Positions 7,864-17,457 are shown, counted from the stretch's first letter. The stretch is DNA of 64,000 nt from Bin52 sp965213935 (GCA_965213935.1 CBDCAO010000010.1:620001-684000); one strand, 5' to 3'. The notes: generated by a model not told the origin, from the letters alone. Numbers and translations are program-made.

Positions 7864-9776
7864 TGTCGCCCGATGCGGACACGGCGTGTGCGTCGACAGA
7901 CATCGACGCCTTCTTCGCCGCCCAGGACCGCAAGGACCAGTTGCGATTCGTCATCTGCGGGTCGGTCGACGACGGCAAGTCAACCTTGCTGGGCCGGCTG
8001 CTCTACGACTCGAAGACCATATTCGAGGATCAGGTCTCCGCTGCCCGGGCCGAAAGCCGGACCTACGGCACCCAGGGTGACGCCGTCGATCTCGCCCTTC
8101 TCGTCGACGGCCTGCAGGCGGAGCGCGAACAGGGCATTACCATTGATGTCGCGTACCGCTACTTCGAGAGCGACCGGCGCAAGTTCATCGCCATCGATGC
8201 CCCCGGTCACGAGCAGTACACGCGAAACATGGCGACGGGTGCCTCGAATTCCGATATCGCGCTGGTCCTGGTTGATGCCCGCAAGGGGATCCTGACCCAG
8301 ACACGGCGGCACGCCTACATCGTCCGGCTTTTCGGCATCCACAGGGTGATCCTCGCCGTCAACAAGATGGACCTGGTCGGCTACGACCAGGACGTCTTCC
8401 GGTCGATCGTCGGGGACTTCGAGGCATTCGCCGGCGCCCTTGGCCTGGCCGAGGTCACGGCTGTTCCGTTGTCCGCGCTCACGGGCGACAACGTCCTTGT
8501 CCGCGGCGGCTCCACGCCGTGGTACCCGGGCCCGACGCTGATGGAGGTGCTGGAGACCGTTCCGGTCGGCGACGGGGAGCGGGCGGGTGCTTTTCGGCTG
8601 CCCGTCCAGTGGGTCAATCGTCCCGATCCGGATTTTCGCGGCTTCAGCGGCACCGTGGCGTCGGGCTCGATCCGGCGGGGAGAACAGGTTGTCGTCAGCT
8701 CGTCGGGCAGGCAGACGGTGATCAGGCGCATCCTGGGTCCGTCCGGCGATCTGGAGCAGGCCGTGGCGGGTCAGGCGGTCACTCTGGTGCTCGCCGACGA
8801 GATCGACGTGAGCCGAGGGGACATGCTCGCAACGGCCGACCGGCCGCCGGAACTTTCCGATCAGCTCGCCGCCCACCTGATCTGGATGGACACGCATCCC
8901 ATGTTGCCGGGACGGCCCTACCTGGTCCGTTTCGCGTCCGCCTCGGCTGTCGCCCAGGTCACTGACCTCACCCACAGGATCGACGTCGACACGTTGGGGC
9001 GACTTGCCGCCAAGTCGTTGCACCTGAACGAGGTCGGGTACTGCAAGCTGTCGCTGGATCGTCCTGTCCCGTTCGACGCCTATTCGGCCAACAGGAAGAC
9101 GGGTGCCTTCATCCTGATCGACCGGTTCACCAACGCGACCGTCGGCGCCGGCATCGCCGCGTTCGCACTGCGACGCGCCAGCAACATCGTCTGGCAGGAC
9201 CTGAAGATCGACAAGTCGTTGCGCGCGCGCGCGATCGGCCAACGACCCTGCGTGATCTGGATGACCGGGCTGTCCGGCGCCGGCAAGTCGACCATTGCGG
9301 ACCGGGTGGAACAGAAGCTGCATCTGCTTGGCATGCACACCTACCTGCTGGACGGCGACAATGTCAGGCACGGGCTGAACAGGGACCTCGGCTTTACCGA
9401 CCAGGACCGGGTCGAGAACATTCGCCGGGTGGCCGAGGTGGCGAGGTTGATGGTCGACGCCGGCCTGATCGTGATCGCGTCCTTCATTTCCCCGTTCCGG
9501 TCGGAACGCGAGATGGCGCGCGACCTGCTGGAAGCGGGCGAGTTCCACGAGGTCTTCGTCGACACGCCGCTCGAGGTCTGCGAGGAGCGTGACCCGAAAG
9601 GCCTCTATGCGAGGGCACGCAAGGGGCAACTCGTCCGTTTCACCGGCATCGACTCGCCCTACGAACCACCGCTTGCACCGGCGTTGCGGATCGATACGAC
9701 GACGATGACGGTCGACCAGTCCGCCGACGAGGTGATTCGGTTGCTGGGTGCGAATCATTCCGGCATCGCCGGATAG
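7863..9776 (+). CDS. cysNC: Bifunctional sulfate adenylyltransferase subunit 1 / adenylylsulfate kinase
   Basis: A 637-residue fusion. The N-terminal part is the CysN GTPase that drives ATP sulfurylase: G1 motif GSVDDGKS at residues 33-40, G3 DAPGHEQY, G4 NKMDLVGYD, then EF-Tu-like beta barrels to about residue 440. The C-terminal part is APS kinase: P-loop GLSGAGKST near 469-477, then DGDNVRHGLNRDLGF and the FISPFRSER motif. It phosphorylates APS to PAPS, the sulfate donor for reduction or sulfation. Fused CysNC is common in proteobacteria. It is translationally coupled to cysD and followed by a convergent glmS with 111 bases between; no clear terminator is visible there. Confidence 0.96.
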   Translation: MSPDADTACASTDIDAFFAAQDRKDQLRFVICGSVDDGKSTLLGRLLYDSKTIFEDQVSAARAESRTYGTQGDAVDLALLVDGLQAEREQGITIDVAYRYFESDRRKFIAIDAPGHEQYTRNMATGASNSDIALVLVDARKGILTQTRRHAYIVRLFGIHRVILAVNKMDLVGYDQDVFRSIVGDFEAFAGALGLAEVTAVPLSALTGDNVLVRGGSTPWYPGPTLMEVLETVPVGDGERAGAFRLPVQWVNRPDPDFRGFSGTVASGSIRRGEQVVVSSSGRQTVIRRILGPSGDLEQAVAGQAVTLVLADEIDVSRGDMLATADRPPELSDQLAAHLIWMDTHPMLPGRPYLVRFASASAVAQVTDLTHRIDVDTLGRLAAKSLHLNEVGYCKLSLDRPVPFDAYSANRKTGAFILIDRFTNATVGAGIAAFALRRASNIVWQDLKIDKSLRARAIGQRPCVIWMTGLSGAGKSTIADRVEQKLHLLGMHTYLLDGDNVRHGLNRDLGFTDQDRVENIRRVAEVARLMVDAGLIVIASFISPFRSEREMARDLLEAGEFHEVFVDTPLEVCEERDPKGLYARARKGQLVRFTGIDSPYEPPLAPALRIDTTTMTVDQSADEVIRLLGANHSGIAG

Positions 9777-9887
9777 ACGGGGTCCGGCGTCCTCGATCCG
9801 CACACACCTGCGCATGAGCGAACGAACAACGGTGTTCCGGGGTTGTCCCACACCGGTACGACCGTGCCTCCGGCTGAGGGAAATCCG

Positions 9888-11711
9888 CTATTCGACGGTC
9901 ACGGTCTTGGCGAGATTCTTGGGACGGTCGACGTCAGTGCCAAGCGTCACCGCTGTCCGGTAGGCGAGCATCTGGACATGCGCCGCGGCGAGGATCGGGG
10001 CGGTGAGTGCATGTGAGTCCGGCAGGGGAAGTGTCCAGGTCGCTGCCCCTGCCAGCTTCTCGATGCCGGTGCGATCGGAAATCAGCGCGATGCGGGCGCC
10101 GCGGGACCGTGCTTCCGCGACATTCGAAGCCGTCTTGTCGAACCACTTGTCGTGCGGAGCCACGACGACAACCGGGGTCCCCGTTTCGATCAGCGCAATC
10201 GGGCCGTGCTTCATCTCGCCCGCACCGAAGCCTTCGGCGTGGATGTAGGTGATTTCCTTCAGTTTCAACGCACCCTCAAGCGCGATGGGATAGTTGCTCC
10301 CGCGACCGAGATAGATGATGTCGCGCGCCGCGGCGAGCTCGTTGACACACTCGTCCCAGCACCCAGTGTCGGCCAGGACGTCTGCGAGATCGGTGCGCAC
10401 CCGGGCGAGCGCGTCAAGGGCGGCCGAAGCCTCTGTCGCCTCGAGAGTGCCTCGTTGCAGGCCCCAGGAAATGGCCAGACAGGCCAGGACAACCAGCTGG
10501 GTGGTAAAGGCCTTGGTCGAGGCCACGCTGTACTCGGGTCCGGCGGCGGTGTGCAGTGTCACGTCGCTCTCGCGCTCGATCGTGCTTTCGGCCATGTTGA
10601 CCAGGCTCACGACATGCTGGCCGCCGGCCCGGGCTTCCCTGAGTGCCATCAGCGTGTCGATGCTCTCTCCGGACTGCGAGATGGCCAGCAGCGCGCCGCC
10701 GGAGGCAAGCACCGGATCGCGGTAACGGAACTCCGATGCGATATCGACGTCGACCGACAGCCGGGCCAGACTTTCAAACCAGTACCGTGCCACCATGCCG
10801 GCGTAATGGCTCGTGCCGGCGGCGACGATCGATATCCGCGGTACGTCACGTGCGTCGAACGGAAACTCCGGGAACTTCAGCTTTCGCCCGGCCGGTTCAA
10901 CGTAGCGGTGCAGCGTGTAGGTGATGGCCTCGGGTTGCTCGTGGATCTCCTTGGCCATGAAATGGGGAAACTCGCCGGGGTCGGGTTTCTCGTCCTGGAC
11001 CTTGCTGTGCCGGACGGCGCGTTCCACCGGCCGGTGGGAGGCGTCGCGCAACTTGATCGAATCCCGGCGCACCACCGCCCAGTCGCCGTCCTCCAGGTAG
11101 ACGAGGCGCCTGGTCAGGTGAACCAGCGCGCGAGCATCCGAACCGACGAACATCTCGTCCTCGCCGAACCCGGCAACAAGCGGCGAGCTGCGACGCGCCA
11201 CCATGAGCATGTCCGGCTCGCCGGCATTCATGATCACCAGCGAGAAGGCACCCTGAAGCCGTTCCAGTACCGAGCGCATCGCCCGTTCCGGATCGGGGTC
11301 ATCAAGAAGCTCGAGGTACAGCAGATGCGCAACCACCTCCGAGTCGGTCTGGCTCCGGTACCTGAGGTTGCAGGGCTCGAGCGTGTTCCGGAGTTCCTCG
11401 AAGTTCTCGATGATGCCGTTGTGGACCACGGCGATCTGTCCGACGACGTGGGGGTGGGTGTTGCACAGGGTCACCTTGCCGTGGGTTGCCCACCGGGTGT
11501 GACCGATACCCACCTGGCCGGACAGTGGCGACCCCGCAACCAGCTGCTTCAGGGTTTCGACCCGGCCAGCGATGCGGCGAAGGTCGATGCTGTCACTGGA
11601 TACCGTTGCCATTCCCGCCGAGTCATAGCCGCGATACTCGAGGCGCTCGAGCCCTTCCAGTATCCGGGCCGCGACCGGCCGGGAGCCGACAATGCCGATG
11701 ATGCCACACAT
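9888..11711 (-). CDS. glmS: Glutamine--fructose-6-phosphate aminotransferase (isomerizing)
   Basis: Makes glucosamine-6-phosphate from fructose-6-phosphate and glutamine, the entry step to UDP-GlcNAc for peptidoglycan and LPS. The start at 11711 gives MCGIIGIVG, so Cys becomes residue 1, the amidotransferase nucleophile, after Met removal. An in-frame TTG two codons earlier is unlikely. The N-terminal glutaminase domain shows GIGHTRWATHG and NGIIENF. Two SIS sugar-isomerase domains follow (around ISQSGESIDTLMAL and EGALKLKEITYIHAEGF), and the chain ends DRPKNLAKTVTVE, the typical C-terminus. At 607 residues it is full length. It follows glmU by 18 bases on the same strand. No glmS ribozyme is expected or seen, because glmU is directly upstream. 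Confidence 0.96.
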   Translation of the reverse strand: MCGIIGIVGSRPVAARILEGLERLEYRGYDSAGMATVSSDSIDLRRIAGRVETLKQLVAGSPLSGQVGIGHTRWATHGKVTLCNTHPHVVGQIAVVHNGIIENFEELRNTLEPCNLRYRSQTDSEVVAHLLYLELLDDPDPERAMRSVLERLQGAFSLVIMNAGEPDMLMVARRSSPLVAGFGEDEMFVGSDARALVHLTRRLVYLEDGDWAVVRRDSIKLRDASHRPVERAVRHSKVQDEKPDPGEFPHFMAKEIHEQPEAITYTLHRYVEPAGRKLKFPEFPFDARDVPRISIVAAGTSHYAGMVARYWFESLARLSVDVDIASEFRYRDPVLASGGALLAISQSGESIDTLMALREARAGGQHVVSLVNMAESTIERESDVTLHTAAGPEYSVASTKAFTTQLVVLACLAISWGLQRGTLEATEASAALDALARVRTDLADVLADTGCWDECVNELAAARDIIYLGRGSNYPIALEGALKLKEITYIHAEGFGAGEMKHGPIALIETGTPVVVVAPHDKWFDKTASNVAEARSRGARIALISDRTGIEKLAGAATWTLPLPDSHALTAPILAAAHVQMLAYRTAVTLGTDVDRPKNLAKTVTVE

Positions 11712-11729
11712 GAACAACGTGCTCCCGGG

Positions 11730-13076
11730 CTAGGAATTCCTCGCGGCGCGCCGTGCCCTGAAACGGCGTGCTGCGCCCGGCGAGACCCTGGTTTCACCTC
11801 GTACCACGACAACCGCGTCCTCTTCGACCGTGTTCGTGACCGTGCTGCCGGCGCCGATGATCGCGCGCGCGCCGACACGGACCGGAGCAACCAGGGCACT
11901 GTTGGAGCCGATGAATGCCCCGTCGCCGATCTCGGTCCTGTGCTTGTCGAATCCGTCATAGTTGCAGGTGATGGTTCCGGCTCCGATATTGGCATCCTCG
12001 CCGACGCTGGCGTCACCGATGTATGCGAGGTGGCTCGCCTTCGCGCCGGCATCCAGCCGCGCCGCCTTGATCTCGACGAAATTCCCCACCCGGGCGTCAG
12101 GGCCGATGTCGGCGCCCGGGCGCAGGTGTGCGTGGGGTCCGATCCGCGCTCCCGGTCCGATTCTGGCACCTTCAAGGTGACAGAAGCTGCGGATTTCCGC
12201 CCCTTCGCAGATGGTGGTTCCCGGCCCGATGGTGACATAGGGGTGGATGACAGTATCCGGCCCGATCACCGTATCCCAGGACAGGAACACGGTGTGCGGA
12301 GCGAGAAGGGAGGCTCCGGCTTCCATGGCGGTGTTGCGCAGGCGCTGCTGCGCGAGCGCTTCGGCCCGGGCCAGGGCAGGGCGGGTGTCAACGCCCATGA
12401 TCTCGTCGCGGTCGACCTCCTCGACCGCAACCCGCGCCCCGTCGTCGCGGGCGAGTGCAACGACGTCGGTGAGGTACAGTTCACTCTTGGAGTTGTCCGG
12501 ACGCAGCCTGGACAACCAGTCCTTCAGTCGCGCACCGTCAAGTGCCATGAGTCCGCCGTTGTAGAGGCGAACCGGCTGGTTGATGCCGTCGCGTTCGCCG
12601 AACTCGACGATTCGTTCGACCGAGCCGTCCGCCGACTGCACCAGGCTGCCGTAGCGGGCGGGGTCAGGAGTTTCGAACCCCGCGATCACCACTCCGGGCG
12701 GATTGTCCCGCGTTCGCGCCGCCACCAGCCGGGCAAGCGTTCCCGACGTGATCAGCGGGGTGTCACCGAAGGCCACGAGCACGGTACCCGCGAACCCGCC
12801 GAGTGCCTCGAGCGCCGTTCGGGTCGCGTCCCCGGTTCCGCGCGCCCGGCTCTGGACTGCGACGCGGACCGGCGCAACGGCGTCGGGCACGGCGTTGTCG
12901 CCTGCAGCCGTGACCACGACCACGTCGTCACAGTCGAGAGGAGCGACGGCGGCAAGAACATGGGCAATCATCTCGCGACCGGCAACCGGGTGCAGTACTT
13001 TCGGAAGCGCCGAGTTCATCCGGGTCCCCTTGCCGGCGGCGAGGATGACTGCAGCCAGGGAAGTTCTGGAGGGCAT
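11730..13076 (-). CDS. glmU: Bifunctional N-acetylglucosamine-1-phosphate uridyltransferase / glucosamine-1-phosphate acetyltransferase
   Basis: Catalyses the last two steps to UDP-GlcNAc: acetylation of glucosamine-1-phosphate, then transfer of UMP. Residues 12-20 carry the nucleotidyltransferase signature LAAGKGTRM. A left-handed beta-helix of hexapeptide repeats fills the C-terminal half (runs such as GPGARIGPHAHLRPGADIG), with the acetyl-CoA-site motif ITCNYDGFDKHRTEIG. At 448 residues it is the usual length. It is the first gene of a glmU-glmS operon and is divergent from gph across a 172-base gap that holds a plausible promoter at 13139-13168. A purine-rich AGGCCAGG lies just before the ATG. 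Confidence 0.95.
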   Translation of the reverse strand: MPSRTSLAAVILAAGKGTRMNSALPKVLHPVAGREMIAHVLAAVAPLDCDDVVVVTAAGDNAVPDAVAPVRVAVQSRARGTGDATRTALEALGGFAGTVLVAFGDTPLITSGTLARLVAARTRDNPPGVVIAGFETPDPARYGSLVQSADGSVERIVEFGERDGINQPVRLYNGGLMALDGARLKDWLSRLRPDNSKSELYLTDVVALARDDGARVAVEEVDRDEIMGVDTRPALARAEALAQQRLRNTAMEAGASLLAPHTVFLSWDTVIGPDTVIHPYVTIGPGTTICEGAEIRSFCHLEGARIGPGARIGPHAHLRPGADIGPDARVGNFVEIKAARLDAGAKASHLAYIGDASVGEDANIGAGTITCNYDGFDKHRTEIGDGAFIGSNSALVAPVRVGARAIIGAGSTVTNTVEEDAVVVVRGETRVSPGAARRFRARRAARNS

Positions 13077-13138
13077 GACCTGGCCTCTTGAACGCGGGAA
13101 ACGGAAGGCGGGACCATGCCACGCAGCCGGGTGTCGCC

Positions 13139-13168
13139 ATAATCAACATTTGCTACCAATGGTGTCAT
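13139..13168 (-). promoter_or_regulatory. Possible sigma-70 promoter for glmU-glmS
   Basis: On the minus strand ATGACA (one mismatch to TTGACA) is followed after 18 bases by GATTAT (two mismatches to TATAAT). Transcription would begin near 13132, giving a leader of roughly 55 bases before the glmU ATG at 13076. Fits position and spacing; sequence-only call. Confidence 0.4.
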
Positions 13169-13248
13169 GCGCGCGCAACGGACCGAGGCGCAGCGGTCTG
13201 TTCCCGAACCATGCGCGGGACCTGGGGAGACGGACAGGCGGGCGGGTC

Positions 13249-13899
13249 ATGAAGTTCATCATCTTCGACCTTGACGGAACCCTGGTGGACAGCGCGCCTG
13301 ACATGTGCGCCGCGATCAATCGGGTGCTGCTGGCGGCGGGGCTTGGCCGGATTGATACCGTCCAGGCGCGCGATTTCATCGGTGACGGGATCGACGCCTT
13401 CGTCGAGCGCGCCTGGGCGGCTGCAGGCGGCCGGGCGCACCGTTCCCGGTTCCGGGAAGCGGTGGATGCCTTCGTCGCCGACTATGCTCATGCTCCCGCC
13501 GCATTGTCCCGGGTCTATCCGGGGGTGACCGGGACCCTGGAGGCGCTCGAGGCCCGGGGTTGCGTTCTCGCCGTGTGCACCAACAAGCATCAGGCGATTG
13601 CCGAACGGATCCTGTCGCAGCTGGGGCTGGCATCCCGGTTCCGCTGCGTGCTCGGCGGCGACCGGGTTGCCGAACGCAAGCCCGCGCCCGGCCACCTGCA
13701 ACAGGTGCTCGATGCCATCGGAGCCGACCGCCCGGACGCGCTGATGGTCGGTGACAGTGCGCATGACGCGGAAATGGCTCGGGCGGCCGGTGTCCGCTGC
13801 GTCCTTGTCACCTATGGCTACGGTGATCCCGAGGCCGTCCCGGACGTCCCCCGGATTACGCGGATGTCCGATCTGCGCGCCTTCGTCAGCCGTTCCTGA
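13249..13899 (+). CDS. gph: Phosphoglycolate phosphatase, HAD family
   Basis: Haloacid-dehalogenase superfamily phosphatase of 216 residues that removes phosphate from 2-phosphoglycolate. Motif I FDLDGTLVDS has nucleophile Asp7 and acid Asp9. Motif II is VCTNKHQ, motif III lysine is in ERKPAPGHL, and motif IV is MVGDSAHDAEMA. The helical cap lies between motifs I and II. The start ATG at 13249 is chosen because the protein then begins directly with the beta-strand of motif I; the open frame runs further upstream but without homology. It is divergent from glmU, and its last 14 bases overlap the end of the convergent flavin oxidoreductase gene. Substrate assignment within the HAD family is by overall pattern only. 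Confidence 0.82.
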   Translation: MKFIIFDLDGTLVDSAPDMCAAINRVLLAAGLGRIDTVQARDFIGDGIDAFVERAWAAAGGRAHRSRFREAVDAFVADYAHAPAALSRVYPGVTGTLEALEARGCVLAVCTNKHQAIAERILSQLGLASRFRCVLGGDRVAERKPAPGHLQQVLDAIGADRPDALMVGDSAHDAEMARAAGVRCVLVTYGYGDPEAVPDVPRITRMSDLRAFVSRS

Positions 13900-14902
13900 C
13901 CGCGGGGATCACCTCCTCGGCCATCAGCTGCATGCAGTCGCGGGCAACCGGGGGCTCCATGCCGGCCCACTCCATCGACAGGATCAGGTGGTTCACGCCG
14001 AGACGCCGGTTGATATCCAGCATGGCGGCCGCGACCTCGTCGGGCGTCCCGATCAGGAACCGGTCACCGACGAGATCATCGAAGTTGCCGGCAAGCGTCT
14101 CGCCCTGGGGCAGTTCATCGCTCTGGCCGGTCGCGTGGTAGTTTGCGTACTTGCGGGCAACGTACGGACCGGCCAGGCGGATCGCTTCGGCACGGGTCCG
14201 GGCCACGAAGGCCTCGCGCCGCATGGGAAGCTCGTCCGGAAACGGCTTGCCGGCTTCGTCCAGCATTCGCCGGTAAAGATCGACCTGGCGCACCAGGGTG
14301 GAGATGGTGTTGTGCGGATTGATGTACCAGCAGGTTCCGAGCGCCACCGCCCGGCGCAGCGCGATATCGGCATTGGCGCCGACCCAGATCGGCGGATGCG
14401 GCCGCTGCAGCGGCTTCGGATTGCACACCGCGTCTTCCAGCGAGAAGTGGCTTCCCTTCATGGTGACGCGGTCTTCCGTCCACAGGCGGCGAATCGCGAC
14501 CAGATTCTCGTCCGTGCGCCGGCCGCGGTGCCGCCGCTCGGTTCCGAAGGCATGGAACTCGACGTCCCGGTAACCGATCCCGACCCCGAAGATCAGCCGA
14601 CCGTGCGAGAGGATGTCGATGGTCGCCAGCTGCTCGGCAATGTCGAGCGGCTTGTGCAGGGGTAGCAGAACGATGCCGGCATTGAGCCGGGCTCGCGTGA
14701 CTTCGCCCGACAGCCGGGCCAGCAGCGGCAACTGCTGGAGTGCCTGGTAGCCGTCGGTCGAGTAGTGCGACCCCTTGGTGATCGAGGCGTAGCCCAAGCG
14801 GTCGGCGAGCCGTGCCTGGGCGATCAGTTCATCGGACCCGGCCGCCATGTCGGTGCCATTGGGATACTGTCCGCGCAGCATGATACCGATCTGCATGCTC
14901 AT
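13886..14902 (-). CDS. LLM-class flavin-dependent oxidoreductase
   Basis: Luciferase-like TIM-barrel monooxygenase or F420/FMN-dependent oxidoreductase, 338 residues. Visible family features are LLPLHKPLDIAEQLATID, then SHGRLIFGVGIGYRDVEFHAFG, and PPIWVGANADIALRRAVALG near the middle. The substrate cannot be read from the sequence. GGAG lies eight to nine bases before the ATG at 14902. It is the last gene of a four-gene minus-strand cluster (dioxygenase, 2Fe-2S subunit, molybdenum subunit, this gene) and starts 35 bases after the molybdenum subunit ends, so it probably works on the same compound. Its 3' end overlaps gph by 14 bases on the opposite strand. Confidence 0.82.
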   Translation of the reverse strand: MSMQIGIMLRGQYPNGTDMAAGSDELIAQARLADRLGYASITKGSHYSTDGYQALQQLPLLARLSGEVTRARLNAGIVLLPLHKPLDIAEQLATIDILSHGRLIFGVGIGYRDVEFHAFGTERRHRGRRTDENLVAIRRLWTEDRVTMKGSHFSLEDAVCNPKPLQRPHPPIWVGANADIALRRAVALGTCWYINPHNTISTLVRQVDLYRRMLDEAGKPFPDELPMRREAFVARTRAEAIRLAGPYVARKYANYHATGQSDELPQGETLAGNFDDLVGDRFLIGTPDEVAAAMLDINRRLGVNHLILSMEWAGMEPPVARDCMQLMAEEVIPAVRNG

Positions 14903-14937
14903 TCGACGTGCTCCATGGGGGAGTGGCGGTCAGGGGG

Positions 14938-16998
14938 TCATCGCGCCGGGCCGTCGCCGGCAAGCAGGGCGGCAACAATCCGGTCGCGCGTCAGCGGCAT
15001 GTCGAGGATGCGCACACCCAGGGCGTCGGCCACGGCGTTGCACAGGGCCGCCGCCGTCGGGCCGACCGTGCATTCTCCGACCCCGAGCGCCGGCTGGTCA
15101 CTCGGACCGGTCAGCCATGCGTCGATCTCCGGTATTTCGTCGAACCGCAGGATCGGGTAGCTGTCCCAGTCGAGGCTGGCGACACCGTGTGCATCGAAAC
15201 GGACCTCCTCGCGCAGGGTCCAGCTCGTCGCCTGGACGATACCGCCTTCGAGCTGGTTGAGAGCGCCGTCAGGATTGATGACGAGACCCGCATCGACCGC
15301 ACACCAGATCTTCTCGACCCTGACCGCTTCGTCGACCGTCACTGCCGCGGCGACAGCGGCGTACGCAGCCATGTTCTTGTAGCGCGCAAACCCGAAACCC
15401 AGGCCCTGGCCCGATTCTCTTCGGGCACGGTCACGGACTTCGCGCAGGACCCGGCGCGCCCGTTCGTCCTCGAGCAGCGCGAGCCGGTATTCCACGGGAT
15501 CGGTCGAGGCCGCGGCGGCAAGCATGTCGAGAAAGGCCTCGATCGCAACCACGTTGGGAACCGCGCCAAGTCCGCGCAGGGCCGAGGTGCGCACCGGTGT
15601 TCCGGCAACAAGATGCCAGCAGATGCGGTGTGCGCCGACGGTGTAGAGCGGGATCGCGTTACGGGTGGCGCCGCCGCCGCGCGACAACGGAGGGTCGGTC
15701 GGAGCCGGTTGCGGGGGCGGGTCGGGGAGCGCTTCCCGGGCCAGCAGGTGTCCCGAGGTGGTTCCCGGCCGGTTGACATGCGGTCCGCTCCAGATCCGGG
15801 TTGTCCAGTCAACCGGTCGTCCGGCGACATCCACCGCCGCGGAGACCCGCACCACCATCGCCGTTCCGAGCGGTTCGTATCCGAACTCGTCCTCCCGGCT
15901 CCAGGCCACGCGAACCCGGCGGCCCGGTCGGGCCATGGCAACCAGTGCCGCGTCAAGTGCCGTGTCGTCCGCGCCGTTGTGCCCGTAGCATCCGGCGCCG
16001 TCGACGTGAATGGTCGAGATGGCTTCCGGGGCAAGATCGAGTGCGCGGGCAAGGGAGTGCCGTAGCGGATGCATGCCCTGGCCATGGGACCAGACGGTGA
16101 GGTGGCCGTCGCGGTACCGGGCAAGCGCGCAGGACGGTCCCAGCGAGGCATGGGCAATGTAGGGCCGGGACACGGTGAGCTCGCTGTGATGAGTGGTGCC
16201 GGAGAAGTCGGCACCGATGTGATGGTCCCGTGAGGGCAGGTCGAGCAGCTGGTAGGCATCAACCCGGGTCGGGTCGAGTTCGCGTTCCCCGGTCCAGCGG
16301 ACCCGCGCCCGCTTCGCCGCCTGGTCGGCCGCGTGCGGACTGTCGCCAAGGACCGCAAGGAAGTTGCCGATGCGCACGTGATCTCCGATCCCGCCGACGT
16401 CGACCAGCCGTGCCGTGTACCCGGGCTGGCGCAGGATGCGTGCATGCAGCATTCCCGGTTCGTCCAGGTCGTGGATGAAGCCGCCGCCGGCGAGCTTGCC
16501 CGGCAGGTCACGGCGGGGCACCGAGCGGCCGACGATGCGGTACGACGCGTGCTGCCTGACCGGTGCAGTCCCGTTGGCCTCGCGTTCGAGGTCGCGGGGC
16601 TCGGTCACGGTCCAGTAGCTCTGGCCCGTCCATTCGCCGGCGAGGTGGAAGTGACCCCGTTCGATCCCGAGATCGTCCGGTGCGCAGTTCAGCCGTCGCG
16701 CCGCCCGTTCGACCAGCAGGGCCCGCATCTCCGCCGTGACCAGGCGGATGCCCGAACCGGAGTCCATGATCGACAGGCTCGAGGTGGTGTAGAGTTCATC
16801 CGGACCCTCGTCGGAGGAGCCGGACAGCATCACGACCTGGTCCGGATCGAGGTCGAGTTCCTCGGCCGCGATCTGGGCAAGTGCTGTCACGATGCCCTGG
16901 CCGAGTTCCACCTTGCCGGTCGCGATCCTGACCCGGTCATGTTCGAGAAACCGGATCCACCGCCCCAGCTGTGGATTGCGGGTGAGGCTCTGGCTCAC
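14938..16998 (-). CDS. Molybdenum hydroxylase large subunit (xanthine dehydrogenase / isoquinoline 1-oxidoreductase beta type)
   Basis: Molybdopterin-binding subunit of a xanthine-oxidase-family enzyme that hydroxylates N-heterocycles or aldehydes using water. I place the start at the GTG at 16998, which overlaps the stop of the 2Fe-2S subunit (GTGA), giving 686 residues beginning SQSLTRNPQLGRW. The early GKVELGQGIVTALAQIAAEE segment is the conserved IorB-type cofactor region. YGHNGADDTALDAALVA and the C-terminal GVGECTVGPTAAALCNAVAD, with the glutamate expected at the active site, follow. No FAD subunit (CoxM type) is present, which fits the two-subunit IorAB form that passes electrons to a cytochrome or other acceptor. 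There is no visible Tat signal. Substrate unknown. Confidence 0.85.
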   Translation of the reverse strand: MSQSLTRNPQLGRWIRFLEHDRVRIATGKVELGQGIVTALAQIAAEELDLDPDQVVMLSGSSDEGPDELYTTSSLSIMDSGSGIRLVTAEMRALLVERAARRLNCAPDDLGIERGHFHLAGEWTGQSYWTVTEPRDLEREANGTAPVRQHASYRIVGRSVPRRDLPGKLAGGGFIHDLDEPGMLHARILRQPGYTARLVDVGGIGDHVRIGNFLAVLGDSPHAADQAAKRARVRWTGERELDPTRVDAYQLLDLPSRDHHIGADFSGTTHHSELTVSRPYIAHASLGPSCALARYRDGHLTVWSHGQGMHPLRHSLARALDLAPEAISTIHVDGAGCYGHNGADDTALDAALVAMARPGRRVRVAWSREDEFGYEPLGTAMVVRVSAAVDVAGRPVDWTTRIWSGPHVNRPGTTSGHLLAREALPDPPPQPAPTDPPLSRGGGATRNAIPLYTVGAHRICWHLVAGTPVRTSALRGLGAVPNVVAIEAFLDMLAAAASTDPVEYRLALLEDERARRVLREVRDRARRESGQGLGFGFARYKNMAAYAAVAAAVTVDEAVRVEKIWCAVDAGLVINPDGALNQLEGGIVQATSWTLREEVRFDAHGVASLDWDSYPILRFDEIPEIDAWLTGPSDQPALGVGECTVGPTAAALCNAVADALGVRILDMPLTRDRIVAALLAGDGPAR

Positions 16999-17447
16999 GC
17001 CGTTGCCGCCGCCTTTGCCACCGCGCGCAGGATCCGCGCATGGACACCGCACCGGCACAGGTGCGGTGCGAGAGCCGTGATGATTGTATCCCGATCCGGG
17101 TCCGGGGTGCGATCGAGCAGGGCCTTGACCGAGACCAGGATGCCGGAGAGGCAATAGCCGCACTGGCCGGCCTGTTCCTCCAGAAAGGCGGCAACGAGCC
17201 CGGGCGCGTCGAGCCCCTCGACGGTTGTCACGCGGTGTCCGGCGGCCGTGTCCAGGCGACGGGTACAGGCATGAACCGTTTCCCCGTCGACGAGGACCAT
17301 GCAGGCTCCGCATTGCTCGAGCCCGCAGCCGTATCGCGTGCCCTTGAGACCGAGGTGATCTCGAAGCACGTGCAACAGTGGTTCAGACCCCTCGGCCTGA
17401 ACCGCGTGGGTCCGGCCGTTGACCTCAAGGTCCCAGGTGCCGCTCAT
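16995..17447 (-). CDS. 2Fe-2S subunit of molybdenum hydroxylase (IorA/CoxS type)
   Basis: Small electron-transfer subunit of 150 residues. Plant-ferredoxin-type cluster ligands are Cys41, Cys46, Cys49 and Cys61 (YGCGLEQCGACMVL, then HAC). The second, helical cluster has Cys96, Cys99, Cys131 and Cys133 (QCGYC and LCRCG). All eight cysteines are intact. The ATG at 17447 puts the beta-grasp strand (WDLEVNGRTH) at the N-terminus; the longer open frame upstream lacks homology. It overlaps the large subunit by four bases and lies 10 bases after the PhyH-type dioxygenase gene, so the set is surely one transcript. Confidence 0.92.
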   Translation of the reverse strand: MSGTWDLEVNGRTHAVQAEGSEPLLHVLRDHLGLKGTRYGCGLEQCGACMVLVDGETVHACTRRLDTAAGHRVTTVEGLDAPGLVAAFLEEQAGQCGYCLSGILVSVKALLDRTPDPDRDTIITALAPHLCRCGVHARILRAVAKAAATA

Positions 17448-17457
17448 GACGGTGCTG

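Noticed and set aside
7980..9851. 623-residue open frame antisense to cysNC
   Set aside because: Same shadow effect; the plus-strand gene has intact GTPase and kinase motifs.
9777..9887. Possible terminator between cysNC and glmS
   Set aside because: No stem longer than a few base pairs with a T-run was found on either strand.
11712..11729. glmS ribozyme
   Set aside because: Only 18 bases separate glmU and glmS; the ribozyme needs a longer leader and is mainly in Firmicutes.
10152..13091. 979-residue open frame antisense to glmS and glmU
   Set aside because: It is the mirror of two clear genes in GC-rich DNA, with biased, low-complexity composition and no domain.
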